Under the pieces are notes generated by a model. It did not search any database. It was not told the DNA's origin and saw only the letters and a program-made list of their open reading frames with translations. A stretch of 64,000 nt of DNA from Nitrospirota bacterium. Lineage in GTDB: Bacteria; Nitrospirota; Thermodesulfovibrionia; Thermodesulfovibrionales; UBA9159. This document shows positions 27,763-36,829 of the stretch, one piece after another (within the stretch, counting starts at the first letter, position 1; every line of letters begins with the position of its first letter). The stretch is taken from positions 1-64,000 of the forward strand of contig JAMCWJ010000094.1 in NCBI GenBank assembly GCA_023475105.1, given 5' to 3'. A program made the translations under genes and the position numbers.

Positions 27763-28008
27763 ATGACCGCTTACTACGAAGAAAACTCAGTAGGAGAAAG
27801 GGTTCTCGGCTTGTTTCTCGGGCCGGTCCTCGGGTTTGCGTACGTCGTATGCATGCCTTTTCTGGCAATTGTAACAATAGTCGCCCTTCTGGGAAGAAGG
27901 GTGATGGGCACTTTCCTCGGTCTTCTGAGAACTCTTGCAACCTTCGGGTGGAGACCTTCAGAAGCATATCTTTCGGGAAAAAAGAGAAGGAAAAAGGATA
28001 ATGTCTGA
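27763..28008 (+). CDS. Small membrane protein of unknown function
   Basis: The 81-residue protein has one or two hydrophobic segments (about residues 16-45, LGLFLGPVLGFAYVVCMPFLA and following) and a very basic tail (GKKRRKKDN). I do not recognise a family. The AAAGGAGG site upstream makes translation from 27763 likely. It stands alone between minus-strand genes; 28009-28180 downstream shows nothing recognisable. Confidence 0.6.
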   Translation: MTAYYEENSVGERVLGLFLGPVLGFAYVVCMPFLAIVTIVALLGRRVMGTFLGLLRTLATFGWRPSEAYLSGKKRRKKDNV

Positions 28009-28180
28009 CCGTGTCCGACAGAGAGTGCCTTCTCCTTTGGCCTGAACCTCAGGGAAAGGCGCTCTCCTGTGACGCATATACTCGCCTCATGCAAATCGCC
28101 GGAAAGAATGAAATAGTACAAGGTGATCATTCGCAACGCGAGCATAACAAAAAAAACGATAACACTTCTTCAGCAGCCCC

Positions 28181-29791
28181 TTAAGGGTTCGATCCCCGGA
28201 GAGAGATTTTCGTTCCCTTGTCGATGCTGTAAACGGGAAAGATACGGAAATCCCTGACCCAGGGCTGTCTCAGCACATAATCGGTCTTGTGCCAGAAAAA
28301 AACCCACGGAGCCTCCTCCACGATGATCCTTTCCGCCTTTTCGTAGGAGATATCCCTTTGTTTCTCATCCCGCGCAGCCTGTCCTTGTTCTATAAGGCGG
28401 TCTACGCTGCGGTTCATGTATCTCGCCCGGTTTCCCGCAGGTCCCCAATTTGCCGAATGGAACAACGGATAAAGGAAGTCCTCGGCGTCCGGGTAATCCG
28501 CCCACCAGCTCAACCAGAACATATCGGGCTCGCCCCTGTTTATCGCCTCCTTGTATGCGCTCCATTCGAGTTGGGTAATCTTCACCTCGAGACCGGCCTT
28601 CTTCAGATAAGACTGGATGAACTCCGCCATATCCACGACTTCCTGCTCCGCGGTGATGTAGAGCCGTATGGTACGGCCCGCCGCCCCTTCCATCTTCACG
28701 ATCTCCCTTGCCTCTTCAGGGTTGTATTCGTATGCAGGAGGGGCCTGCCATCGTCTCAACAAGTCCGGCACCGGCCCTGCTGCAAGTCTTCCCCTGTTTT
28801 CATAGAATGTGGATAGCAGCTTTCTCCGGTCGATGGCAAGGTTTATCGCCTTCCTCAGGCGCACATTGTCGAAGGGCGGCCTGGAGCAGTTCATCCCGAC
28901 GTAGTAGGTGTTCACTCCCTCCACCGATACGATAAGGCCCTTCCATTTCGGGTCCTTCCTGTACTTCGCAAACTCGGGCGCAGGGATAGGGATAACATCG
29001 AGGTTCCCGAGCTCGAACTCTGTGATCGCAGTGAGGTCCTCAGGGATGATCCTATAGAGGAGACCTTTGACTTTTGCCTTCTCTCCGAAATAGCCCTGTC
29101 TCGCTTCGAGCCTCAGCTCCCTGTTTTGGAGCCACGTGCTGAGTATGAAGGGTCCGGTCCCTACGGGATGTGTCGAGAAGTCAGGTCCCAACCTACTGAC
29201 TTCCTCTTCAGGAACAACATAGGCCGCGGACATCGTCAGGAGATAGAGGAAAGGTGAGAAAGGCGTCTCGAGCCTGATGAGAAGGGTGCGGTCGTCAACA
29301 ACGTGTATGCCCGATACATCGTCGGCCCGGCCGTCCATGAAGGCCTTTGCACCGGCAATTTTTTCGAAGACCCAGGTATTCGGGGAATGCGTCTTGGGGT
29401 CTAAAATACGCTTAAAGGAATACTTGACGTCATAAGCGCTAACATGCCTATTATTAGAGTATATTGCGTTGTTTCTCAGAGAGAATGTATAGGTAAGACC
29501 ATCATCGGAGACCTTCCATTTCTCCGCGATATCGGGCATCACTTTCAGGTTTTCGTCAAGCTTCACGAGTCCGTCAAACACCTTGGCAGCGATAGAGCCG
29601 CCTGCCACATCGACTATGAAGGCAGGATCGAGGGTCGTAGGGTTGGCGTTCAGCCGGTAATATACGTATCCCTGGAGGCGGTTCCGGTGAGAGCAGGACA
29701 AGAAAAAGACAGATGAGGCCACAGTGAAAAGAAAAATCAGGATGAAGAGTTTCCTTTCGGGGCCGCGAAAGACGGAACAGATTTCAGACAT
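28181..29791 (-). CDS. Extracellular solute-binding lipoprotein, family 5 (OppA/DppA-like)
   Basis: The 536-residue protein has a lipoprotein signal (VFFLSC, Cys about 33) and the SBP_bac_5 fold: LNANPTTLDPAF at the start, then KPS-like RHVSAYDVKYSFKRILDP, HPVGTGPFILSTW, and LRKAINLAIDRRKL. Such proteins deliver peptides, or related substrates, to ABC permeases; none is encoded in this window. It lies 145 bases downstream of, and on the same strand as, an operon of amidase, D-aminoacylase and gamma-glutamyl hydrolase genes, which suggests wall peptides as cargo. The ATG at 29791 has a TATAAT only five bases upstream, but the -35 is weak. Confidence 0.85.
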   Translation of the reverse strand: MSEICSVFRGPERKLFILIFLFTVASSVFFLSCSHRNRLQGYVYYRLNANPTTLDPAFIVDVAGGSIAAKVFDGLVKLDENLKVMPDIAEKWKVSDDGLTYTFSLRNNAIYSNNRHVSAYDVKYSFKRILDPKTHSPNTWVFEKIAGAKAFMDGRADDVSGIHVVDDRTLLIRLETPFSPFLYLLTMSAAYVVPEEEVSRLGPDFSTHPVGTGPFILSTWLQNRELRLEARQGYFGEKAKVKGLLYRIIPEDLTAITEFELGNLDVIPIPAPEFAKYRKDPKWKGLIVSVEGVNTYYVGMNCSRPPFDNVRLRKAINLAIDRRKLLSTFYENRGRLAAGPVPDLLRRWQAPPAYEYNPEEAREIVKMEGAAGRTIRLYITAEQEVVDMAEFIQSYLKKAGLEVKITQLEWSAYKEAINRGEPDMFWLSWWADYPDAEDFLYPLFHSANWGPAGNRARYMNRSVDRLIEQGQAARDEKQRDISYEKAERIIVEEAPWVFFWHKTDYVLRQPWVRDFRIFPVYSIDKGTKISLRGSNP

Positions 29792-29935
29792 CGACAATTA
29801 TACCAAATCCTTCCCCTCACAGAAGGGACACCACACGCTTTTCCACTTCGACACGGATCTGCATTTCACGCAAACATCGAATCACCAAGCACGGCTTCTC
29901 ATCACGCACGATGCAATATTCCTTAACTCCTCGCG

Positions 29936-30979
29936 TCAGGCATCAGCGCCTCCTTCTATGGTCCTGAAGATTTCGATGACGGAAAGAAACAGGGCGAAAA
30001 CGAGAGGGCCCATAACGAGCCCCAGAAGACCGAACACCCGTATTCCTCCGAGGACAGTGAAAAATATGATCACCGTAGGCATCTTTGTGCGCCCGCCTAT
30101 GATCAAAGGCTTTAGTATATTGTCCACCATGCTTATTATGAATATGCCGATCAGAATGAGCACGACCCCCTTTGCATAGGCCCCCTCGAAAAGCAGGATG
30201 ATGCTGGCAGGCACCCAGACGACGGACGTCCCGAGCATCGGCACAAACGACATCAGGGCCATGGTAGTGCCCCAGAAAATGGGAGAAGAGACCCCGAGTA
30301 TCGCAAAGGCCGCCCCGCCGAGGATTCCCTGGATGATCGCGACGATAACCCCCCCGTAAATCGTTGAGACGATCATATCTTTCACCTGCAGGGCCAGTCT
30401 GTCCCTATGGGCTTCGGAAAAGGGCAGATAACTCTTTATCCTCCGGAGGAATCCCGGCCCGTCCTTCAGGAAAAAGAATATGGTAAACGCCATGATAACA
30501 AAGTTCGCGGCCATACTCAGCACATTTCCGAATCCCGAGGAAAGCTGCTCGACGAGCTTCTTTCCGACCTTCCTCGCATTATCGATAATGACCTCTTCGG
30601 AGGGGCCCTCCAATCCGGTATAAGGCTGAAGCTTTCTTACGATCTCCACCACGCGTTCGTCCGCCGACAGCGAAGTGACGGCCTTGGCAATGGCGTCCGT
30701 CCGGCCCACAAGATCGCTTATCTCGCCCACGAGGGCGTAAGCAATGTAAGAAAGCGGCCCTATGATAATGATGAGGATCACGAGCAATATCACAAATGAT
30801 GCGGCGGCTTTCACCTTTATATACTTCAGGACAAACGCATAGGCGGGGTAAAAAATCACGCAGAAGACGACCGCCCATGCAATCGGGGTAAGAAAAGGCT
30901 GGAATATCTGGTACGTAAGATATCCGAGAACAGCCAGTATCGCAAAAAGCGTCAGGAGATAAAACCTATTTGCATTCAC
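29936..30979 (-). CDS. AI-2E/PerM-family membrane permease
   Basis: The 347-residue integral membrane protein has about seven to eight membrane segments and a central soluble part (about 80-150), as in the AI-2E transporter (PerM/YdiK) family; typical signatures are FFFLKDGPGFLRRI and the late DNILKPLIIGGR. Family members include exporters and Na+/H+ antiporter-like proteins, so substrate is open. Start is GTG 30979, inside the end of the upstream gene (14-base overlap); the longer upstream reading is out of place because it would lie wholly within that gene. Confidence 0.8.
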   Translation of the reverse strand: MNANRFYLLTLFAILAVLGYLTYQIFQPFLTPIAWAVVFCVIFYPAYAFVLKYIKVKAAASFVILLVILIIIIGPLSYIAYALVGEISDLVGRTDAIAKAVTSLSADERVVEIVRKLQPYTGLEGPSEEVIIDNARKVGKKLVEQLSSGFGNVLSMAANFVIMAFTIFFFLKDGPGFLRRIKSYLPFSEAHRDRLALQVKDMIVSTIYGGVIVAIIQGILGGAAFAILGVSSPIFWGTTMALMSFVPMLGTSVVWVPASIILLFEGAYAKGVVLILIGIFIISMVDNILKPLIIGGRTKMPTVIIFFTVLGGIRVFGLLGLVMGPLVFALFLSVIEIFRTIEGGADA

Positions 30980-31640
30980 GCGCAGCCACCACAAGTGAAC
31001 GGAAAAGACTCCGGGACAACCCGTCATCTGAGCGTTCGGGATGCCACTGAACGCCTGCAAAAAAGGGGTGCCCCGGCAGGACGATCGCCTCGATGAGACC
31101 TTCATCGGATACCGCACCTGCTTCGAGACTATGGGCCAGCTCTTTCACGGCCTGATGGTGCGTGCTGTTCACAAGGAATTCTCCCTGCATCAGTTCCCCC
31201 TTTCCTCTCACTCTGTGGCTTCCCGCCGTGTGATCGACGGTCCCGCCGAACTCTGCCCGGATATCCTGGTAGAGGCTTCCGCCCAGTGCGACGTTCATCA
31301 GTTGCATCCCATAGCAGATGCCGAATACCGGTTTTCTGAGTTTCATTATAGCCTTTACCAGCGCTATTTCAAAATCCGTCCTTTCTCTCCCGACGATCTT
31401 CGTACCAGGACGCGGCTCCTCGGAATAGAGCGAGGGATCCAGGTCGTCGCCTCCCGGTATGAGAAGGGCGTCGATAACCCGGATGAGCGCTTCGGGATCG
31501 CTCCCGGCGGCCGACACAACCGGGAGACCTCCAGCCCGCACAACAGCCGAAAGGTAATCGTAGCTGACCGTAACGTAGTGTCCTTCCCTGTCCGCGATGA
31601 TGCCGATGACCGGCCTGTCTTTCCCCGCCCTATCCGCCAT
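30966..31640 (-). CDS. Class I glutamine-amidotransferase-like gamma-glutamyl hydrolase (PuuD-like, peptidase C26)
   Basis: The 224-residue protein carries the nucleophile Cys in FGICYGMQLMN and the His/Glu of the triad in GVQWHPE, plus LLIPGGDDLDP. This is peptidase family C26 (PuuD), which cleaves gamma-glutamyl bonds such as gamma-glutamyl-GABA. Because peptidoglycan stems contain a gamma-linked D-Glu, and the neighbours are an amidase and a D-aminoacylase, a muropeptide substrate is conceivable. It overlaps the upstream D-aminoacylase by 11 bases and the downstream permease by 14. Confidence 0.85.
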   Translation of the reverse strand: MADRAGKDRPVIGIIADREGHYVTVSYDYLSAVVRAGGLPVVSAAGSDPEALIRVIDALLIPGGDDLDPSLYSEEPRPGTKIVGRERTDFEIALVKAIMKLRKPVFGICYGMQLMNVALGGSLYQDIRAEFGGTVDHTAGSHRVRGKGELMQGEFLVNSTHHQAVKELAHSLEAGAVSDEGLIEAIVLPGHPFFAGVQWHPERSDDGLSRSLFRSLVVAARECK

Positions 31641-33219
31641 TCCTCAGTATCTTTCCCGGCAGGGCCCCTGTTGACGACCCTTCCCACACAACCGGAGTTC
31701 CATTCACGAATACAAATGCGATTCCCTCGGCCGTCAGGAAGGGTTCCTCAAAGGTCGCCCTGTCGATGATTCTGCCTTCGTCGAACACCACGAGGTCGGC
31801 CCAGAAACCCACTCGTATCCGTCCTCTCCCCGTCAGGCCGAAGGTCGTTGCAGGGAGCATTGTCGCTTTATGCACCGCCTCGCTGACGTCCATCAAATTC
31901 AGGTCCCTCGCGTACCTTCCGAGAAACCTCGGAAACGTGCCGAATCCCCTCGGATGAGGCTTGCCCCTGTGCGTCGGACCGTCGGTTCCCCGTACGGAAC
32001 TGTCGGACCCTATCATTACGTAAGGCAGGGAAAGAAATCTGATCAGGTTGTCTTCATTCATCGAGTGAAAGATCGCACCCACCCTCAGTTTTTCCCTGCG
32101 CAGAACATCGATGAGAAAGTCCGCGGGTCTGCGCCCCGCCTCATCTGAAAGACAGGCAAGAGTCTTTCCCTCCATCCACCTGTTCGCTTCCGAAGCGACC
32201 GACGACACGACGACACTTTCCCAATAATCGTCTTCCGGATGTCGGGAGAGGATATCATCTCTGATCACATCCCTTGTTTCCGCGTCTTCCAGCCTTCTCA
32301 TCTCTTCTTCGGCCCCTCCGGCATAGGCCCACGACGGAAGCACGGCGTCGAGGTCTGTTGACGCAGCGGTATAAGGGTACCTGTCGCAGGTCGCCCTGAC
32401 CCCTTCGGACCGGGCCCCTTCTATCAGCGACACCACGCCTTCCCTCTTGTCCCAGTTATTTTTTCCTCCCGTCTTGATATGGGATATCTGTACCGCTATG
32501 CCGGATTCCCTGCCTATCCGAAGCGCCTCCTCAACCGCCTCAAGCAGCTCATCGCTTTCACTGCGCATATGCGTCGCATACATGCAGTCCTTGATGCACC
32601 GCGCAAGCCCGATAATCTCCTCAGTCGCAGCATATATGCCGGGCGGGTATATCAGCCCCGTCGAAAGACCGAGGGCGCCGTCGAGGACAGCAGCCTTCAG
32701 CAGGGTCTCCATCGCCAAACTTTCACGCTCGTCCGGCTGACGGTCGGCGTACCCGATCACCGACCCCCTGACATTGCCGTGCCCGGCAAGCGTAGCAAAA
32801 TTCAGGGCGATCCCCTTCTGTTCGAGAAAACGGAAATACTCTCCGAAGGTGGACCAGCGCTGCCCTATCCCCAGTTCCTCCAAGTCCTTCTCCCGGTGCT
32901 CCAGGGCTTCCCCGAAAAGAGGCGCTGCCGACATTCCACAGTTTCCGTTCACCTCCGTCGTCACCCCCTGAAGGATCTTTCCTTCGGCACGATTGTCGGC
33001 GAGAAGGGTGAATTCGGAGTGCGCGTGCGCGTCTATGAAACCTGGAGCCACGGAGAGACCCTCCGCCGGTACCACCTTTCCGGCCCGGGGCAGGCTCAGC
33101 CGCGGCCCGACGTACGCTATCGTTCCCTGACGGAGCCCGATATCACCGGCAAAAGGGGCGCCTCCGCTGCCGTCATAAATCTTCCCCCCTCTGATCAAGA
33201 GGTCGAAAGAGTCTGTCAT
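31630..33219 (-). CDS. N-acyl-D-amino-acid deacylase (D-aminoacylase)
   Basis: The 529-residue amidohydrolase-superfamily enzyme starts DLLIRGGKIYDGSGG and has metal ligands in PGFIDAHAHSEF, then VNGNCGMSAAP, HMRSESDELLEAVEEAL and IGSDSSV with the catalytic Asp, as in D-aminoacylases and N-acyl-D-Glu/Asp deacylases. It would remove acyl groups from N-acyl-D-amino acids. Context (cell-wall amidase and gamma-glutamyl hydrolase in the same overlapping operon) points to salvage of D-amino acids. It overlaps the preceding EcfT-like gene by 4 bases. Confidence 0.9.
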   Translation of the reverse strand: MTDSFDLLIRGGKIYDGSGGAPFAGDIGLRQGTIAYVGPRLSLPRAGKVVPAEGLSVAPGFIDAHAHSEFTLLADNRAEGKILQGVTTEVNGNCGMSAAPLFGEALEHREKDLEELGIGQRWSTFGEYFRFLEQKGIALNFATLAGHGNVRGSVIGYADRQPDERESLAMETLLKAAVLDGALGLSTGLIYPPGIYAATEEIIGLARCIKDCMYATHMRSESDELLEAVEEALRIGRESGIAVQISHIKTGGKNNWDKREGVVSLIEGARSEGVRATCDRYPYTAASTDLDAVLPSWAYAGGAEEEMRRLEDAETRDVIRDDILSRHPEDDYWESVVVSSVASEANRWMEGKTLACLSDEAGRRPADFLIDVLRREKLRVGAIFHSMNEDNLIRFLSLPYVMIGSDSSVRGTDGPTHRGKPHPRGFGTFPRFLGRYARDLNLMDVSEAVHKATMLPATTFGLTGRGRIRVGFWADLVVFDEGRIIDRATFEEPFLTAEGIAFVFVNGTPVVWEGSSTGALPGKILRNGG

Positions 33220-33848
33220 TCCTTCTCCCGTCCCGCCGGCCCGGAAACACCTTGAGGACCAAAAAAGCGCTCGGGCGAGCGGATACTCTCCACAAATACG
33301 GGCATCAGCAACGACGCCGTGTAACGCAGACGCTCGCGGAATCCCTTTGTTCCGTGTTTCTTTGCGGCCTCTCTGTATTTCTCGCGAAGGTGCCCCAGGA
33401 GTGCCGGAAACACTTTCAGCGTCAGGCCCGTAACGGAAAAAAAGTCCCCGACCGGAATGCCGACTCTCTCAAGCGGCGCCAGCATCCTGCTTGCCGCCTC
33501 GATGATTTCGTCAAAGGAGAGCACCGTCGTCAGTATTTTGGCTGCGAATATCATCGAAAAAACCCTCAGGGTCCTTACGCCTGCCAAACGGAGACCTTCA
33601 TCCGTTATCGACAGGAATTCATTGCTGTAGAGTATTTTGCCGGAGGGGGAAAAAAGGTTCCCCAGAAATGTGAAGAGGAGGAAAAGGGAAATCGGCAGAA
33701 TTCCGCCCTTCATTCTGGCAAATGGCAGCAGCATGACTGCGCAAAGGAGAACGAAGGCGGCAACGGCAATATGGACAGTGCAGCTCCGGACAAAAAAGAG
33801 TCCTATGATAAAGAGAAGGTAGAGCGTAATCTTGAGCCGAGGAAGCAA
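33216..33848 (-). CDS. EcfT/CbiQ-like membrane protein, without ECF partners
   Basis: The 210-residue protein has four to five membrane helices in the first half and a charged cytoplasmic segment LREKYREAAKKHG, resembling the coupling helices of energy-coupling-factor T subunits. Normal EcfT proteins work with ATPases EcfA and an S component; none is visible nearby. It may borrow ATPases encoded elsewhere or do something else. It starts seven bases after the amidase stop and overlaps the next gene by 4 bases (ATGA). Confidence 0.65.
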   Translation of the reverse strand: MLPRLKITLYLLFIIGLFFVRSCTVHIAVAAFVLLCAVMLLPFARMKGGILPISLFLLFTFLGNLFSPSGKILYSNEFLSITDEGLRLAGVRTLRVFSMIFAAKILTTVLSFDEIIEAASRMLAPLERVGIPVGDFFSVTGLTLKVFPALLGHLREKYREAAKKHGTKGFRERLRYTASLLMPVFVESIRSPERFFGPQGVSGPAGREKE

Positions 33849-33855
33849 AATTCAA

Positions 33856-35118
33856 TTACCGTCCCGCAAAATCCGTCGCTGTCTTCCTATGCGGATCGGA
33901 AGAAGGGGAAGATCCCCCCGACCTGTCTTCCGTCTTCCGCGCGATACGCGCCGCCTTTTGTTCGGGGACGGAAGACGAAAAATACTTCTTTATGCCTGAG
34001 ACGATCGATTGTGCAAGCACGCTCCGATAGGCGTCGCCCGCAAGGAGCTTCTCCTCCTCAGGATTGCTCAGAAAGGAAACCTCCGCCAGGATGGACGGCG
34101 GCATCGATGCCCCCATCAGCACAAAGAACATCGCCTTTTTCACTCCGAGATCGGTCGTCTTCCTGTTGACCCTGACCGCATCGGAATACAGGGATCTCTG
34201 GACGTAATGCGCCAGGGCCAGCGACTCCTCCCTCTTGTAGTCCCGGCTGAGATCACTCAGCATTTTCCCGACGTAATCATCCTTGCGGTACTGCGCCATC
34301 TTTTCTTTCATTTTCCTGACGGACAGGTAATTCTCACGCGCAGCAACGCGTATCGCCTCTTCCTCATCAGTCCAATTCTCGAGATATGTCTCGATTCCCC
34401 TGGCCGACCTGTTCGAACTCGCGTTCACATGGATCGAAACAAACAGGTCGGCCTCCTGTTTCAGGGCGATGAGCGATCTTTCTTCAAGAGGAACGAAAAC
34501 GTCCCGATCCCTTGTAAGAACAATCCGCATATTCGGATCCCTTGACAATAGCTCCCTGACCCTCAGTGCGATGTCCAATACCACGTCTTTTTCCTGCAGC
34601 CCGTGCTTCCCTACCGCCCCCGGGTCGTGACCTCCGTGGCCCGGGTCAAGGACAACCGTCCGCTGCAACTCAGGCGCCCTCTGCTGCTTTCCCGCGTTCA
34701 CGTCGATCACGAGCTTTGCAGGGTCGTCAAGAATGAAGGCGCTGAAATCCTCCATCCTTTCAAGATCGAGGACAATCCTTACCGTCTCGGGGTCGAACTG
34801 CGCGGCCCGCACCGCCTTCAGGATGCCGTCGCCTATCGGTAAACTGTTCCGTATTTCACTCGAAATTCTCGAATTCTTCAGATCGAAATAAAGCCTGTCG
34901 GGACTGCTGAGGCGCTTTTTCGTGAATTCCACCGGGCGGGAAAGATCCACAACGACTCTTGTGTATCCGTGGGATGTCGAATACCGGATGTTCTTTATCT
35001 CTGTCTTATCCTCCGCACGCGAAGAGGGGCCGAAAAGAAAGATGAGAGCGAGCAAGGTCAGGATTGTCACGCCATAACCCAATGCCGGCCTGCAGCATAT
35101 GTTTTGTCTTCTCTTCAC
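33856..35118 (-). CDS. AmiC-type N-acetylmuramoyl-L-alanine amidase (AMIN plus Amidase_3)
   Basis: The 420-residue protein has a signal anchor (about 15-34), an AMIN domain (about 38-140) that targets peptidoglycan or septa, and a catalytic Amidase_3 domain (about 165-395): VVLDPGHGGHDPGA with the first zinc His, ADLFVSIHVNA with the second, and catalytic Glu in LAEVSFLSN. It cleaves the bond between muramic acid and the stem peptide. A charged, Lys/Arg/Ser-rich tail of about 30 residues follows. GTG 35118 is chosen because it lies just after the NifU gene and has AGGGCGAG upstream; the longer frame would run through that gene. Confidence 0.9.
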   Translation of the reverse strand: MKRRQNICCRPALGYGVTILTLLALIFLFGPSSRAEDKTEIKNIRYSTSHGYTRVVVDLSRPVEFTKKRLSSPDRLYFDLKNSRISSEIRNSLPIGDGILKAVRAAQFDPETVRIVLDLERMEDFSAFILDDPAKLVIDVNAGKQQRAPELQRTVVLDPGHGGHDPGAVGKHGLQEKDVVLDIALRVRELLSRDPNMRIVLTRDRDVFVPLEERSLIALKQEADLFVSIHVNASSNRSARGIETYLENWTDEEEAIRVAARENYLSVRKMKEKMAQYRKDDYVGKMLSDLSRDYKREESLALAHYVQRSLYSDAVRVNRKTTDLGVKKAMFFVLMGASMPPSILAEVSFLSNPEEEKLLAGDAYRSVLAQSIVSGIKKYFSSSVPEQKAARIARKTEDRSGGSSPSSDPHRKTATDFAGR

Positions 35119-35135
35119 CTCGCCCTGTTCTCTCT

Positions 35136-35363
35136 TTATACGGAACGAACAGCAGCTATCTCCGGGATCTCCTTCTTCAGGTTTGCCTCGACCCAATTCT
35201 TCATCGTGAGCGCGGACATTGAGCAAGTGCCGCAGGTACCTTTCAGGCGCACATATACAATGCCGTCCCTGATGTCCACAAGCTCTATGTCACCGCCCTC
35301 GGCCCTGAGCCCGGCCCTTATTCTTTCAAGAACCTCTTCAACTTTTCCTCTTAACAATTGCAA
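35136..35363 (-). CDS. NifU C-terminal-domain (Nfu-type) iron-sulfur protein
   Basis: The 75-residue protein is a complete Nfu domain with the cluster-binding CxxC in GTCGTCSMSALTMKNWVE. These proteins carry and hand over [4Fe-4S] clusters. It is the first gene of the minus-strand operon that continues into the amidase 17 bases later. Why an Fe-S carrier leads a wall-peptide operon is unclear; shared transcription may be incidental. Confidence 0.9.
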   Translation of the reverse strand: MQLLRGKVEEVLERIRAGLRAEGGDIELVDIRDGIVYVRLKGTCGTCSMSALTMKNWVEANLKKEIPEIAAVRSV

Positions 35364-35440
35364 GCCTTATGGATAATCATAAATGAAAAAATCCGATTAT
35401 TCAAGCCTTAATTTATCACCGCAGATTTTTCATTTATGTT

Positions 35441-36538
35441 TCACTTTCCGAACGGGCAAACCGGGTACGCGCAATCCCGGCAATGCAGGCACAATCCGCC
35501 GTGACCAAGTTCCGCCAGTTCCCTCCTTCCGACGCGTTCACCCGAGAGCACTCTCGGCAGGATAAGGTCGAAAATGGTAATTCTATGAAATATCCCGCAG
35601 GCAGGCACGCCAAGGACAGGAATAGGGGCAGGATGCCCGGTGGATTCGAAGTCGTCGGGGCTCGCGGATGCGCTCGAGCGAGCCGGCCCCCTGATCCCCT
35701 GACTGTTTTCGATATATCCCACCAGGAACATCGATCCCGGCAGCACCGCGGACCCGTAAGCAAGGTCAATCGCCCCGAGGTTGCGTATCGCGAACCTCGT
35801 CACATCGTCGGGATCGACCGACATGCCTCCCGTGACAATGAGCAGGTCCGCACCCGCAAGCAGCAACTCCCTCAATCTTTCTTCGATAAACTTCCCCTCA
35901 TCCGGGGCATAATAGACCCCCACGACTTCACCGTTCAGGGACTCGATTTTCTTCCTCATGATCGGAGCGAAAGCATCCTTGATTCTCCCGTAGTAAACCT
36001 CGTTGCCGGTGATCACGATCCCCGCCCTGGGTGCTCGCATTTCCCTGACTTCGATAATCCCGGAACGCCGCGCTCCGGGCTTTCCGCCCGACCCTCCTTT
36101 ACAGACCGCGACAGCTTCTTCGACGATTTTCCTTTTGACCACCAGAGGTATTGCCCTTGTCCCTGCAACGACCTGGCCCTTTTTTACGACCGTATTGCTG
36201 TGAAGAGAAGCGCACATCACCTCGCCGAGCATATTGAATCGCTGAAGGGCTTCCCTGTCGATCTTCAGGACGCCATCCCTGTCGGCAACCAGGTTTATCT
36301 TCCCCTCTTTCGGTTCGCCTCCCGTGCAGAGCCCTTTCCCCATCAGGGCGTCGGCCAGGGCGCGTGCGGCATCGTCTTCATGCATCTCGTCGTTTCCCAC
36401 ATGGAGGACGAAAAGATGCTCCTTTCCAAGCCTCTGCAAGCGGCAGATGTCCTCTTTGCCGACCACATGGCCTTTCCTGAAGGCCCTTCCCTTGAACTCA
36501 TTCTGCCGTATCTCGGTGATGTCGTGGGCCAGCACCAT
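35441..36538 (-). CDS. Molybdopterin-binding (MoCF/MoeA-like) protein with C-terminal cysteine cluster
   Basis: The 365-residue protein has an N-terminal MoeA-like extension and a MoCF domain (about 170-290) with IVITGNEVYYGRIKDAF and ADLLIVTGGMSVDPDD, the molybdopterin-binding signatures. The C terminus has four clustered cysteines (CLHCRDCAYPVC), a likely metal or Fe-S site absent from standard MoeA. Standard MoeA inserts Mo; this shorter form may be a sensor or alternative insertase. It would serve the Mo/W formate dehydrogenase encoded at 20722. AGGAGGG precedes the ATG, which lies six bases after the stop of a tiny upstream gene. Confidence 0.8.
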   Translation of the reverse strand: MVLAHDITEIRQNEFKGRAFRKGHVVGKEDICRLQRLGKEHLFVLHVGNDEMHEDDAARALADALMGKGLCTGGEPKEGKINLVADRDGVLKIDREALQRFNMLGEVMCASLHSNTVVKKGQVVAGTRAIPLVVKRKIVEEAVAVCKGGSGGKPGARRSGIIEVREMRAPRAGIVITGNEVYYGRIKDAFAPIMRKKIESLNGEVVGVYYAPDEGKFIEERLRELLLAGADLLIVTGGMSVDPDDVTRFAIRNLGAIDLAYGSAVLPGSMFLVGYIENSQGIRGPARSSASASPDDFESTGHPAPIPVLGVPACGIFHRITIFDLILPRVLSGERVGRRELAELGHGGLCLHCRDCAYPVCPFGK

Positions 36539-36544
36539 TCCCTC

Positions 36545-36661
36545 CTAATCCGTCACCGGAATAAGCCGGGAGCTCTCGCGGTCAGGCAGCCCGCATGTCT
36601 TTCCGTCGCACACATCCTCACCTCTGCACTTCTGTTCTTCAGCTCCCTCAATTTCGCACAT
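36545..36661 (-). CDS. Tiny cysteine-rich protein upstream of the molybdopterin-binding gene
   Basis: A 38-residue frame begins MCEIEGAEEQKCRGEDVCDG and ends ...IPVTD; it has four cysteines (positions 2, 12, 18, 23) and is strongly acidic. It is preceded by a very strong ribosome site (AGGAGGAGG, 7 bases before the ATG), and its stop lies six bases before the next ATG, a spacing typical of coupled translation. I know no family. The cysteines could bind metal or an Fe-S cluster and so link to molybdenum-cofactor handling. Confidence 0.55.
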   Translation of the reverse strand: MCEIEGAEEQKCRGEDVCDGKTCGLPDRESSRLIPVTD

Positions 36662-36676
36662 ACAAAGACCTCCTCC

Positions 36677-36829
36677 TCAGGAAGGATGGAAAACCCTTTT
36701 GAACCTCTCGTCGACGATTTCTCTTACGCCTTTTTCCAGCTCCTCATATTTCTCCAGGAACTCCCTCGCGTCTTTTATGACTACCGCACCGCCATCCGTC
36801 GTTCTTGTATTTTCAATCTTATCATAAAT
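36677..36829 (-). other. Possible small gene without a normal start codon
   Basis: The frame ending at 36677 gives 50 codons from ATT 36829 with a protein-like composition: IYDKIENTRTTDGGAVVIKD, then an acidic/basic helix (REFLEKYEELEKGVREIVDE). Its stop overlaps the ribosome site of the 38-residue gene, as in an operon. No ATG, GTG or TTG is in frame, and the frame stays open through the nrdJ promoter. Either ATT is used, a frameshift has occurred, or it is chance. Confidence 0.3.

Noticed and set aside
29797..29802. TATAAT five bases before the OppA-like gene as a further leaderless promoter
   Set aside because: No acceptable -35 box lies 16-18 bases upstream, so I did not count it with the other four.
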